Assembly: GCF_030814015.1 (NCBI RefSeq)
Contig: NZ_JAUSUL010000002.1
Span: 682,001 to 746,000 of the forward strand
DNA length: 64,000 bases
DNA from: Amorphus orientalis
GTDB lineage: Bacteria > Pseudomonadota > Alphaproteobacteria > Rhizobiales > Amorphaceae
Direction of reading: 5' to 3'
This document shows positions 18,650 through 26,724 of this stretch, piece by piece (the first letter of the stretch is position 1; the number at the start of each line of letters is the position of its first letter). The notes under the pieces are model-generated. The model had not been told where the DNA came from and ran no database searches. It was given only the letters and a program-made list of their open reading frames with translations. The position numbers and the translations under genes are program-made.

Positions 18650-19099
18650 ATGATCGACGACCTCTACAACGACAAGATCCTCGAGTTCGCTGGCAACATA
18701 CCGCGGCTCGGCCGGCTCGACGAGCCCGACGCGACGGCGAAAGCCCATTCGCGCCTGTGCGGGTCGACGGTGACCGTGGACCTCAAGCTGGCCGACGGCG
18801 TCGTCAGCGATTTCGCCCACGACGTGAAGGCATGCGCTCTCGGGCAGGCCTCTTCGTCGATCATGGCGCGCACGGTGATCGGATCGAGCCCGGACGAACT
18901 CCGCCAGGTGCGCGACACCATGCGGAAGATGCTGAAGGAAAACGGCCCGCCGCCGAACGGCCGATGGGCGGATCTGCGCTATCTCGAGCCGGTGCGCGAC
19001 CACAAGGCGCGGCATGCATCGACCATGCTGACCTTCGATGCGGTCGTCGACGCGGTGGACCAGATCGAGGCAAAAGCGCGGGCCGGTGCGGATGCATGA
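18650..19099 (+). CDS. SufU/IscU-like iron-sulfur scaffold protein lacking the third cysteine
   Basis: A 149-residue protein of the IscU/SufU fold. Two expected cysteine positions are present, Cys37 in SRLCGSTV and Cys62 in VKACALGQASSS. The third, normally in a C-terminal RKC motif, is replaced by ARHASTML at about residue 120. This form is common in Alphaproteobacteria next to folE and hisI. Whether it holds a cluster or acts in zinc-dependent sulfur transfer is unknown. It overlaps yidD through ATGA, so the two are coupled. Confidence 0.85.
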   Translation: MIDDLYNDKILEFAGNIPRLGRLDEPDATAKAHSRLCGSTVTVDLKLADGVVSDFAHDVKACALGQASSSIMARTVIGSSPDELRQVRDTMRKMLKENGPPPNGRWADLRYLEPVRDHKARHASTMLTFDAVVDAVDQIEAKARAGADA

Positions 19100-19503
19100 G
19101 GCCGGCCGTGTCCAGCGAACCGCGTCAGGATCCGGGCCCGACCATCGGTGACGGACCGGCAGAAGGAACGCAGCCGGCGCCCCGGCGGAGGGGTATCGGC
19201 GTGCTTGCCGGCCGCGGGGCCATCCGCCTCTATCAGCTGACCCTGTCGCCGCTGGTCGGGCGCAACTGCCGCTATCTGCCGACCTGTTCGCACTATGCCG
19301 ACGAAGCGATCGCGAGACACGGTTTCTGGGCGGGGGGATGGATGACGCTCGCCCGGCTGTGCCGCTGTCACCCGTTCGGGGCGTCCGGGTTCGACCCGGT
19401 CCCCGGCGATGCCGACGGATCGGGGGGGCGGTGGTGGCGGCCGTGGCGCTACGGTCGCTGGACCGGGCGCCACATCGACCCCAAAACCCGGCTCGACCGG
19501 TAG
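19096..19503 (+). CDS. yidD: Membrane protein insertion efficiency factor
   Basis: A 135-residue YidD/Haemolysin-family protein. The core YQLTLSPLVGRNCRYLPTCSHYADEAI, with its invariant cysteines, and LARLCRCHPFGASGFDPVP are diagnostic. The ATG at 19096 overlaps the stop of the scaffold gene. The first 35 residues are poorly conserved, so a later start is possible. YidD is a small amphipathic membrane-associated factor aiding YidC-dependent insertion. The basic C-terminal tail is unusually rich in Trp and Arg. Confidence 0.92.
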   Translation: MRPAVSSEPRQDPGPTIGDGPAEGTQPAPRRRGIGVLAGRGAIRLYQLTLSPLVGRNCRYLPTCSHYADEAIARHGFWAGGWMTLARLCRCHPFGASGFDPVPGDADGSGGRWWRPWRYGRWTGRHIDPKTRLDR

Positions 19504-19525
19504 GACGGGATCCGCCCCCGAGCCG

Positions 19526-20368
19526 TCAGCGCGTAACGCGGGCGTGCAGCGCATGGCCCCCGCCGGTGCGTCCGGCAGGGGGCGGCCGGTTCAGATAATG
19601 CGCCACGGCCGCGGCTGCGCGGAAGTCGGTAATTGCATCGAAGCCGAGCCCGTGAAGGGTCGAAGCGATCTCGTCGGTCCCGAAGAAGGTGATCCACGGC
19701 TCGCCGAATGCTCTGACCGTCTCCGCGTGTTCGGCGAGGAACGCCCGGGTATCGGTATCGGCGGCCTCGAACGGTTCGGTGTAGTCGAGAACGATTTCCG
19801 GCCTCGGCAGCCTGGCGATCGCGGCGAGAGTTGCGGTGACCGTCGCGCGCACCAGGTAGGGCACCACGCCGAGCCATATGAAAAAGCTCGGGGCTTCCGG
19901 GTTGAAGCCGCCGTCCGAAAGATTCGCCAGCACGTCGTCGCGTTCGAAATCGACGGCCACGAAGTTCGTGCCGGAAGACGGTGCAAGGCCGGCAGCGCCG
20001 AGGCGCTCGCGCTTCCAGGCCTGGGTCGCCGGGTGGTCCACCTCGAAGACCCGGAGGCCGCCCATTGCCATCGGATTGCGGAGCGAGAAGGTATCCAGGC
20101 CGGCACCGAGTAGAACCAGCTGGCGCACGCCGCGCTCAAAGGCCTCGGCGAGACGGTCTTCCGCGAAGCGGCTGCGGGCGGCCATGAAGAGCCGCATGCG
20201 GCGGTTCGGGGGTCGGTCGTGGTCCGCGCTCGGCGGGTCGGTGTCGGCAAGCCCGATCAGCCGCCGCGCAAATGGGTCCTTGAAGATCAGGCCCTGCTCC
20301 AGGATCTGGTGATCCGACCGGTAGGTTGCAGCCCACAGGGCGGTTTGACTGGAAAGCGAGGGGTGCAT
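19526..20368 (-). CDS. Class I SAM-dependent methyltransferase (LCMT/TIGR00027 type)
   Basis: A 280-residue protein of the leucine-carboxyl-methyltransferase-like group. It opens with MHPSLSSQTALWAATYRSDH and FKDPFARRLIG. The SAM-binding motif is VLLGAGLDTFSLR near residue 90, followed by VFEVDHPATQAWKRERL. YTEPFEAAD lies near residue 200. The methyl acceptor is unknown. The gene is monocistronic and converges with yidD, 22 bases apart. A separate promoter must lie in the long gap upstream. Confidence 0.85.
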   Translation of the reverse strand: MHPSLSSQTALWAATYRSDHQILEQGLIFKDPFARRLIGLADTDPPSADHDRPPNRRMRLFMAARSRFAEDRLAEAFERGVRQLVLLGAGLDTFSLRNPMAMGGLRVFEVDHPATQAWKRERLGAAGLAPSSGTNFVAVDFERDDVLANLSDGGFNPEAPSFFIWLGVVPYLVRATVTATLAAIARLPRPEIVLDYTEPFEAADTDTRAFLAEHAETVRAFGEPWITFFGTDEIASTLHGLGFDAITDFRAAAAVAHYLNRPPPAGRTGGGHALHARVTR

Positions 20369-20720
20369 TGGCCGTCTCCCGAAGTCCCTGGAATGCGGAG
20401 CGATCGCGCGGGGCGACGGTAACGCATGAGCTGCGGGCGGTGGCGCTCCTTCGAGGACAACGGTTCGCGACGCCGACCGGGGTCGATTGGTTCAGCAATC
20501 CCACGCTGCTAAAGCCTATCGGCACCATCCCGTCTGCCGAAACAGCGGAATGCTTATGCTCAGCGCGACGAGCAACTCATCGCAGCCCGACCCAAACGAA
20601 TACGGCCTCGGATGAGGCCGCATCGCTTCAAGGCCGGGTCTTTTGCCGCCTTGAAAACCGGGACGGGCGGCCGGTTTCGGCGGTGCGTCCACCGGAAGCC
20701 GGCCCGCGCGGACAAGGACC
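20369..20720. other. Intergenic region between the methyltransferase and cynS
   Basis: 352 bases between two minus-strand genes. It should contain the end of the cynS operon and the methyltransferase promoter. The hairpin CGGCCTC-GGAT-GAGGCCG at 20603-20620 is the only strong structure seen. It lacks a clear U-tract on the minus strand, so a terminator role is weak. No coding sequence was recognised. Confidence 0.45.
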
Positions 20721-21209
20721 CTACTCTTCCTTCAGCCCGTACGCCATCTGGCCTTCCTGGGCGCCGTGATACTTGTAGGGCAGGAACTTGCCCGACATGA
20801 CCACGCGCACCCGGTCGCCCTTGGGGTCGGGCTGGCGCTCGACTTCCAGGTCGAAATCGATGGCCGACATGATGCCGTCACCGAACTCCTCGTGGATGAA
20901 CTCCTTCATGGTCGGGCCGAACACCAGCATCGCCTCGTAGAAGCGGTAGAGGGTCGGGTCGGTCGGCGGCGTCTGGGCGCCCTCGCAGCGCATCGGGACT
21001 TCGTTGAGAAGCTTTTCCTCCGACTTGGAGAGCCCGAACAGCTTGGCGGCCTTCGCTGCCTGGGGCTTCGGCAGCTTCATGTTGCCGAGCAGTGCGGTCA
21101 TGATGAAGAGCTGGGTGTAGCCGCCGATCCCGTCGGCGATCTCTTTCCAGGAGAGGTCGTTGTCGCGCTTGTAGTCGAGGATCTTTTCGGTGAGCTCGGA
21201 ACGTTTCAT
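20721..21209 (-). CDS. cynS: Cyanate hydratase (cyanase)
   Basis: A 162-residue cyanase that converts cyanate and bicarbonate to ammonia and two CO2. The catalytic residues are all present: Arg89 and Glu92 in LYRFYEAML, and Ser115 in DGIMSAIDF. The N-terminal helical domain (IADGIGGYTQLFIMTALLG) matches the family. A C-terminal extension after KYHGAQEGQ is slightly longer than in E. coli CynS. A GAGGA ribosome site precedes ATG 21209. It is the last gene of a nine-gene operon, which suggests that cyanate is released by the upstream enzymes. Confidence 0.96.
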   Translation of the reverse strand: MKRSELTEKILDYKRDNDLSWKEIADGIGGYTQLFIMTALLGNMKLPKPQAAKAAKLFGLSKSEEKLLNEVPMRCEGAQTPPTDPTLYRFYEAMLVFGPTMKEFIHEEFGDGIMSAIDFDLEVERQPDPKGDRVRVVMSGKFLPYKYHGAQEGQMAYGLKEE

Positions 21210-21249
21210 GGGACAGTCCTCTTCGCTTGGCAGGGAGGGGGAAGTCGCG

Positions 21250-22443
21250 TCAGGCGGTCTTCGCCGCCATCGCGGTTTCGTCGACGGGCGCGGCGAGCGA
21301 GCGGCGCGCCAGCATGTGGGCGCGCGGCTGGTTGACGGCGTCGACGGCGATCGGTGCGCCGTTCTTCAGGTACGTGACGGAGAAGCCGGAATCTGAGGGG
21401 ACGCCGTCGATAACGGCCTCGCTATGGCCCTCCGACAATCCGACGATCTGGAGCTTCACGTGGTACTGGTCCGACCAGAACCAGGGGAGCGGATCGTAGG
21501 CGACGGGCGTGCCGAGCATCGCCTGGGCGGCGGCCTTACCCTGGTCGATCGCATTCTGGACGCTCTCCAGCCGGATCGTCCGTCCGTATCGGGCCGACGG
21601 GAAGGCAGCGCAGTCGCCGGCGGCGAAAACGTCGGGCGCGGAGGTGCGACAGGCGGTGTCGACCAGGATGCCGTTGTCGCAGGCGATCCTGGCGGCCCCG
21701 GCCAGATCGGTGACCGGCTCCGCGCCGACCGCAAGCAGCACGGCGTCGCAGGCAAGGCTGGTGCCGTCGGCAAGCTCGACCGCCTCGACCCGCTCAGCGC
21801 CAACGATGCGGACGGGCAGGGTGGAGGTGCGGATGTCCACGCCGTGGTCGCGGTGCAGGCCGTCAAAGAAGGCCGATATCTCAGGACAGACCACCCGGCG
21901 CAGGATGCGTTCGGCGCCCTCCAGCACGGTGACCTCGTAGCCGGCGACGCGCAGGGCGGCGGCGACCTCCAGGCCGATATAGCCGGCGCCCACGATCGCA
22001 AGCCGCATCGACGGATCGAGATTCGCCGCAATCCATTCCACGTCCGCGAGGTCGCGCAGATGGAACACACCGGCAAGGTCGGCTCCTTCCAGCGGGATCC
22101 GCCGGGCGCGCGTCCCGGTCGCCAGAAGCAGCTTCGAGTAGGCAAGCCGGTCGCCTCCCGCGAGCGTGACCTGGTGCCGGTCGGGCGCGATCGTCGCGAC
22201 CGCTTCGCCGAAGCGGGTCTCGATCCGCTGCTCCTGGAAGAAGCGGTCCGGCTTCAGCATCAGCCGGTCGCGGGTCATTTCGCCCTTGAGGAAGGCCTTG
22301 GACAGTGGCGGCCGCTGATAGGGCGCGTGGGGCTCGGCCCCGATGAACACCAGGTCGCCGTCATAGCCGGAGGCGCGCAGGGTCTCCACGGCCTTCAGAC
22401 CGCATTGGCCGGCGCCAACCACGAGGATGGGAGCATCAGTCAT
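21250..22443 (-). CDS. FAD-dependent pyridine nucleotide-disulfide-family reductase
   Basis: A 397-residue ferredoxin/rubredoxin reductase-like flavoprotein. The FAD motif is VVGAGQCGLKAVETL at the N-terminus, the NAD(P)H motif is LAIVGAGYIGLEVAAAL near residue 150, and the second FAD motif is DVFAAGDCAAFPS near residue 275. It probably passes electrons from NAD(P)H to a ferredoxin or to an oxygenase partner. No ferredoxin gene lies in the operon. The nearby acyl-CoA-dehydrogenase-like flavoprotein is one possible electron acceptor. It sits five bases after the isomerase gene. Confidence 0.9.
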   Translation of the reverse strand: MTDAPILVVGAGQCGLKAVETLRASGYDGDLVFIGAEPHAPYQRPPLSKAFLKGEMTRDRLMLKPDRFFQEQRIETRFGEAVATIAPDRHQVTLAGGDRLAYSKLLLATGTRARRIPLEGADLAGVFHLRDLADVEWIAANLDPSMRLAIVGAGYIGLEVAAALRVAGYEVTVLEGAERILRRVVCPEISAFFDGLHRDHGVDIRTSTLPVRIVGAERVEAVELADGTSLACDAVLLAVGAEPVTDLAGAARIACDNGILVDTACRTSAPDVFAAGDCAAFPSARYGRTIRLESVQNAIDQGKAAAQAMLGTPVAYDPLPWFWSDQYHVKLQIVGLSEGHSEAVIDGVPSDSGFSVTYLKNGAPIAVDAVNQPRAHMLARRSLAAPVDETAMAAKTA

Positions 22444-22448
22444 CTGTT

Positions 22449-23060
22449 TCAGGCCGCCATGGTCGATTGGGAGAGGTGCCAGGCCAGTGCGTCGAGCCGG
22501 TCCTGTCCGAAGAACATCTCCTCGCCGACCACGTAGGTCGGCGATCCGAATACACCGGCCGCGATCGCCGCTTCGGTGTTTGCCGCGAAGGCCGCCTCGA
22601 TCTCCGGCGTTTCGGAGCGGGCGATCAGCCGGTCCGCGTCGAGGCCGAGGTCGGTCAGGATCGCGGCCAGGGTCGTGCGGTCGGAGATGTCGCGCTCCTC
22701 TGCGTAGATCGCCTTAAGGAGCGCGAACGACACCCGATGCGGATCGATCCCGTCCGCCTCGGCGGCGAGGATGAGCTGTCCGGCCGGCGCGGACGGCACC
22801 GGCCAGTGTTTCGGCTTCGGGGTGATCGGAAGACCCGCGCGCTTCGCTTCGCGGGCCAGGTCGGCCAATCGATAGGCAAGGCGGGCCGGCGACTGGGCCG
22901 CCGGCGGCGTCGTCCCGCTCGCCTTGAAGACCGCCGCGATGTCCATCGGCCGGAAGCGGACGCGAGCCCCCGCTGTCCGGGCGATCTCCATCAGCCGCGG
23001 CTCGCCCAGATAGGCGTAGCCGGAGATCGGCGTATAGAAGTAGTCGATTGCGGCGGTCAT
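22449..23060 (-). CDS. DsbA-fold 2-hydroxychromene-2-carboxylate isomerase family protein
   Basis: A 203-residue thioredoxin-fold protein of the kappa glutathione transferase/HCCA isomerase family. It opens with MTAAIDYFYTPISGYAYLG and carries the typical FGSPTYVVGEEMFFGQDRLD near the C-terminus. It has no CxxC, so it is not a disulfide oxidase. Members use glutathione for isomerisation or conjugation. In this operon it could conjugate an electrophilic N/S substrate such as an isothiocyanate, but that is inference. It is tightly packed between the rhodanese and the reductase genes. Confidence 0.88.
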   Translation of the reverse strand: MTAAIDYFYTPISGYAYLGEPRLMEIARTAGARVRFRPMDIAAVFKASGTTPPAAQSPARLAYRLADLAREAKRAGLPITPKPKHWPVPSAPAGQLILAAEADGIDPHRVSFALLKAIYAEERDISDRTTLAAILTDLGLDADRLIARSETPEIEAAFAANTEAAIAAGVFGSPTYVVGEEMFFGQDRLDALAWHLSQSTMAA

Positions 23061-23070
23061 GACGGGGACG

Positions 23071-23946
23071 CTACTCCGCCGGCTCGAGCGTCTTGGCGAA
23101 CGGCAGGCCTTCCTCGATGGGAAGCTCCGGATCGCGCGACCACTCGTTCCAGGATCCGAAATAGATCGAGACGTCGGTGATCCCGGCTTCGGCAAGCGCC
23201 ACGAAGGTGTTGGAGGCCCGCGCGCCCTTGAAGCAGTAGACGATCACCTTGTCGCCAGGCTTGATGCCGACCGTGGCGAACTCCGCCTTCAACTCGTCCG
23301 GCGTCTTGAAAACCTGGCCGGCGGGCGACGGCTTCATCACCCGGTACCACTCGATCCAGACGGCACCCGGGAGTCGTCCCTTGCGCGGGCAGAAATCCTT
23401 GCCGTAGGGGGAGGAGGACTCGCCGATCCATTCATCGACGTCGCGGACGTCGAGAAGGGTGACCGCCGGATCGCCGAGGGCGGCCTTCACGTCGGCCATG
23501 TCGGCGATCAGGGAGGCGCTCGCCGGATCGACCGGGAAGGTGGCAGGGGTCGGGCTCGGCGTTTCCGTCGACATGGGCAGGCCTTCGGCCTCCCACGCGG
23601 AGACACCGCCGTGCAGGATCGCGGCGTCCGGATAGCCCAGATACTTCAGCAGGAAATAGCCGCGGCAGGACTGGCCGAAGCCGCTCGCCATCGACTGTTC
23701 GCACAGAACGGCGGTCTCCTTGCCGGAGAGGCCGGCACCGCCGAATTCGGCCGCGAATTTTTCGGTCAGCTCCTTCATGCCTTCCGCCGTGGAGGTGGCG
23801 AGATAGGTGAAGATGTCGTGCAGATTGACCGCCCCGGGAATATGGCCGGCGGCGTAGGCCTCCGGGCTTCGGGTGTCGATCACGACGACGTTGCCGGCCG
23901 CCATCATGGCTTCGAGATCTTTTGGAGAAACAAGCGTCTTGGTCAT
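23071..23946 (-). CDS. Two-domain rhodanese sulfurtransferase
   Basis: A 291-residue protein with tandem rhodanese domains, about residues 5-125 and 145-285. Both domains keep a catalytic-loop cysteine, in AVLCEQSMASG in the first and VIVYCFKGARAS in the second. Substrate-domain motifs VIDTRSPEAYAAGHIPGAVN and LLDVRDVDEWIG are clear. ATG 23946 follows AGGGGAA. Rhodaneses transfer sulfane sulfur, classically thiosulfate plus cyanide to thiocyanate. Linkage with cyanase points to sulfur-nitrogen chemistry around cyanate, cyanide or thiocyanate. Confidence 0.93.
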   Translation of the reverse strand: MTKTLVSPKDLEAMMAAGNVVVIDTRSPEAYAAGHIPGAVNLHDIFTYLATSTAEGMKELTEKFAAEFGGAGLSGKETAVLCEQSMASGFGQSCRGYFLLKYLGYPDAAILHGGVSAWEAEGLPMSTETPSPTPATFPVDPASASLIADMADVKAALGDPAVTLLDVRDVDEWIGESSSPYGKDFCPRKGRLPGAVWIEWYRVMKPSPAGQVFKTPDELKAEFATVGIKPGDKVIVYCFKGARASNTFVALAEAGITDVSIYFGSWNEWSRDPELPIEEGLPFAKTLEPAE

Positions 23947-24074
23947 CCAAGTTCCCCTGTGAGGTGCGTTGAGGTCTGGGAGGCAGAGGGGCGTTCGCCC
24001 TTTTTGGGACGCCGCAACGGCGGCGCCCGGCAATCAACGGCAGCTCGTTGGCGGCAGGCAGGCCGGACGCAGGG

Positions 24075-25229
24075 TCAGGCCGCGCCGAGATCGGCCAGCA
24101 TCTTGCGGAGCTGCTTGGTGGCGGGCGTCACGATCGCGCAGAAATAGGCCTCGCGCAGACGGCGCTGGGCCGCGCCCTCGGAGACGTAGCCGCGCGCGCC
24201 ACAGTGAAGCATCGCGTTGTGGGCGGCCTGGACGGCGACCTCGCCGGCGGCGAGCCGGGCCCGGATCACCTCGACGAGATAGTCCTTGCCGGGCTCAAAG
24301 GGGGTGGCGGCGAGCTTCGCGACCGTCTCCTGCATCTCCGCCAGCGTCTCGGAGAAGGCTTCGGGCTGGTCGGGCAGGTAGCAGTTCACATGACCGAGCG
24401 GCTGGCGCATCTGCATCATCAGGTCGATGCAGCCGCGGATCATGCCGGTGGTCATGCCCGCCTGGAGCAGGATGAAGCCCGCGCGGATCTTCGGCAGGTA
24501 GTCGTCGATCGGATCGGCCAGCACGCGACTGTCGGGGATGAAGGCCTTGCGGAACTGCACGGCGAATGTGCGGGTGCCTTCCAGCGCCACGAAGTGCTCG
24601 TTCTGGACGATGCGCACGCCTTCGCCGGAGCAGTCCGCGACCGCCATGACTTTCTTGTCACCGTCGCCCGGCACGGCAAACACGATGCCCAGATAGTGGT
24701 CGTCGCCGAGATTGGAGACCCAGGGCAGGACGCCGGTCACCGCGTAGCCGCCCTCGACCCGCTCTGCCTTCAGCTTCAGCTTCTCGATCCCGTAGAAGCT
24801 CTTCATCGGGTTCGACAGGCCGGTACCGCCGAGGATCTCGCCGACCGCGACGCCCGGTCCGAGCTCGTCCCTGAGCGCCGTGTTCTCGGAATTGAAGATG
24901 TACCAGCCGAGCGCGTCCTGGCACCACATGCAGAACGAGGTCGACAGGCAGTGCTCGCCGGCGATCGCCATGGCCTCGATGGAGGTGACGAGATCCGGGA
25001 CCTGGCCGTCGAGGCCGGGCAGGTGGCTGCGATAGGCGCCGGCTTCGCCGAAAGCGCGGATGGTCTCTTCCGGGTAAAGGCCGTCATGGTCGATCGCCTG
25101 CACCTGCGGAGCGAGCTCCCTGGTGGCAATCTCCCTGACGGAGGAGAGAATGCCGGCCGGACCGGCCAGCACGGCGGGGCTCTGGGCAGCCTCGGGAAGT
25201 GTGAGCTCAGGGGTCATGGCGGTGTCCAT
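24075..25229 (-). CDS. Acyl-CoA dehydrogenase-fold flavoprotein
   Basis: A 384-residue protein of the acyl-CoA dehydrogenase superfamily. The N-terminal helical domain is followed by the beta-domain motif GTGLSNPMKSF (replacing the usual T-E/A-GSD pattern) and the C-terminal FAD-contact helix HNAMLHCGARGYVSEGAAQRRLREAYF. Departure from the usual motifs and the gene context suggest a monooxygenase of the DszC/SfnB type, or another non-CoA oxidase, rather than beta-oxidation. The reductase encoded later in the operon could serve it. The substrate is unknown. Start ATG 25229 or 25216. Confidence 0.82.
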   Translation of the reverse strand: MDTAMTPELTLPEAAQSPAVLAGPAGILSSVREIATRELAPQVQAIDHDGLYPEETIRAFGEAGAYRSHLPGLDGQVPDLVTSIEAMAIAGEHCLSTSFCMWCQDALGWYIFNSENTALRDELGPGVAVGEILGGTGLSNPMKSFYGIEKLKLKAERVEGGYAVTGVLPWVSNLGDDHYLGIVFAVPGDGDKKVMAVADCSGEGVRIVQNEHFVALEGTRTFAVQFRKAFIPDSRVLADPIDDYLPKIRAGFILLQAGMTTGMIRGCIDLMMQMRQPLGHVNCYLPDQPEAFSETLAEMQETVAKLAATPFEPGKDYLVEVIRARLAAGEVAVQAAHNAMLHCGARGYVSEGAAQRRLREAYFCAIVTPATKQLRKMLADLGAA

Positions 25230-25291
25230 CTGGTGGGGCCTGGTGGCGACCGTGCCGGCGGCGCTGCCGGCACGGCCCTGTCGGCGCGCGC

Positions 25292-25828
25292 TCAGGCGGC
25301 GGTGGCGACCATGTTCACCGGGCGCTTGAAGGTGTTGAACACCGGCGACCACTGGCAGACGTGCTCGATGAGCGCGTCGATCTCCTGCTGCGGACAGTCG
25401 GCCTTCAGGTGCACCTTGATGCGCACGTCGGTGAACCCGACCGGCTTCTCGGTGACGTCGCCCGTGCCCCAAACCGCGGTGATGTTGAGATCGCCCTCAA
25501 GCTCCAGCTCGAGGCTCTCGATGGTGATGCCGCGATGAATGGCGTTGGCGTGCAGGCCGACGGCGATGCAGGACCCGAGCGCGGCCAGCGAGGCCTCCGA
25601 CGGGTTCGGCGCGGTGTCGTCGCCGAGCAGGCCGGGCGGCTCGTCCACGATGTAGGGCTCGAGATCGCGGATATAGTTGGCGTGCCGGAAGCGGCCTTCA
25701 GCCACTGTCTTGCACTTGAGCGTCTTGACCGCCTTCGGGTCAGCCTTGCCCTTGGCGATGAGGTCCTCCAGACCCGCTTTATCGATCGGGGCCAGGCAGC
25801 CTGTGAGGGCCGTTGCGGGTTCCGACAT
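25292..25828 (-). CDS. OsmC-family protein
   Basis: A 178-residue OsmC/Ohr-fold protein. The first redox Cys is in LAALGSCIAVGLHANAI (Cys87). The second likely Cys is in IEHVCQWSPVFNTF (Cys158), as in the YhfA branch. Members reduce organic hydroperoxides or handle reactive small thiol-active compounds. ATG 25828 follows AAGAAGGAGACGACA, a strong ribosome site. In this operon it may detoxify a by-product of the flavoprotein reaction; this is an inference. Confidence 0.9.
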   Translation of the reverse strand: MSEPATALTGCLAPIDKAGLEDLIAKGKADPKAVKTLKCKTVAEGRFRHANYIRDLEPYIVDEPPGLLGDDTAPNPSEASLAALGSCIAVGLHANAIHRGITIESLELELEGDLNITAVWGTGDVTEKPVGFTDVRIKVHLKADCPQQEIDALIEHVCQWSPVFNTFKRPVNMVATAA

Positions 25829-25866
25829 TGTCGTCTCCTTCTTTGACGTATGGACGAAGCGTCCGT

Positions 25867-26724
25867 TCAGCGCTCGCGCACCCAGTTCAGCCGGCGGATG
25901 GCGAGCTGAAGCAGGCTGTCGAGCGTGAAGCCGATGAAACCGATGATGAGGACGGTGGCCGCGAGCCGGTCGTAGGAGAGCGTGTCGCGGGCATCGTTGA
26001 TGGCGTAGCCGAGGCCGGAGGTGACGCCGAGATATTCGGCCGGCACCAGCACGATCCAGGCGACGCCGAGGGCCAGGCGCATGCCGGTGAGGATGTCCTG
26101 CGAGATCGCCGGCAGGATGATCACGAACAGCATGTGCCAGGGCCGGGCGCCCAGGTTGCGGGCAACCTTGAACCAGGCGGGGTCGATCCGCTTGAGGCCG
26201 GCCGCCGTCGAGAACAGCACGGGCCAGACGGCGGCGACCGCGATCAGGAAGATGATGGCCGCGTCCCAGGTCGCGTAGACCATCACCGCGATCGGCATCC
26301 ACGACAGCGGGCTGATCATGCGCAGGAACTGGAACGGGACGTTGGTGATCTTGCGGGCGGTCTCGAACCAGCCGATCACGAGCCCCATCGGCACGCCCAG
26401 ACAGACCGCCCACAGGAGACCGCCGCCGACCCGGTAGAGGCTCGGCCCGCTCATGTCCCACGCCTCGCCGGTGACGACCATGTCCCACAAGGCGGCGAGT
26501 GCCGGCGCGGGCGCGAAGTCGGAGAAGGCGAACAGCCGCGGATTGTTGCGCACCGCCCAGGCGCCGAGCCACCACAGCGCCAGCAGGAGCGCGATGCCGA
26601 GGGCGGCGTAGGCAAGCCCCTCGACGGTCTTGCCGACGCGTTCCGCCGACCCTGCGGGAGGCCGCAGGGCAAGCGAGACCGGCTCCCCGGTCTCGCGCTC
26701 CGCGATGTCGCCGGATGCCGTCAC
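25867..26724 (-). CDS. ABC transporter permease (NitT/TauT family)
   Basis: A 285-residue inner-membrane permease with six predicted transmembrane segments. The EAA loop NLGARPWHMLFVIILPAISQDILTG near residue 180 marks the BPD_transp_1 family. It uses a GTG start whose GTGA overlaps the stop of the substrate-binding protein gene. With the binding protein and ATPase it forms a complete importer of the nitrate/cyanate/sulfonate class. The substrate is not determined by sequence, and cyanate or a larger N/S compound is suggested by the operon. Confidence 0.92.
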   Translation of the reverse strand: MTASGDIAERETGEPVSLALRPPAGSAERVGKTVEGLAYAALGIALLLALWWLGAWAVRNNPRLFAFSDFAPAPALAALWDMVVTGEAWDMSGPSLYRVGGGLLWAVCLGVPMGLVIGWFETARKITNVPFQFLRMISPLSWMPIAVMVYATWDAAIIFLIAVAAVWPVLFSTAAGLKRIDPAWFKVARNLGARPWHMLFVIILPAISQDILTGMRLALGVAWIVLVPAEYLGVTSGLGYAINDARDTLSYDRLAATVLIIGFIGFTLDSLLQLAIRRLNWVRER

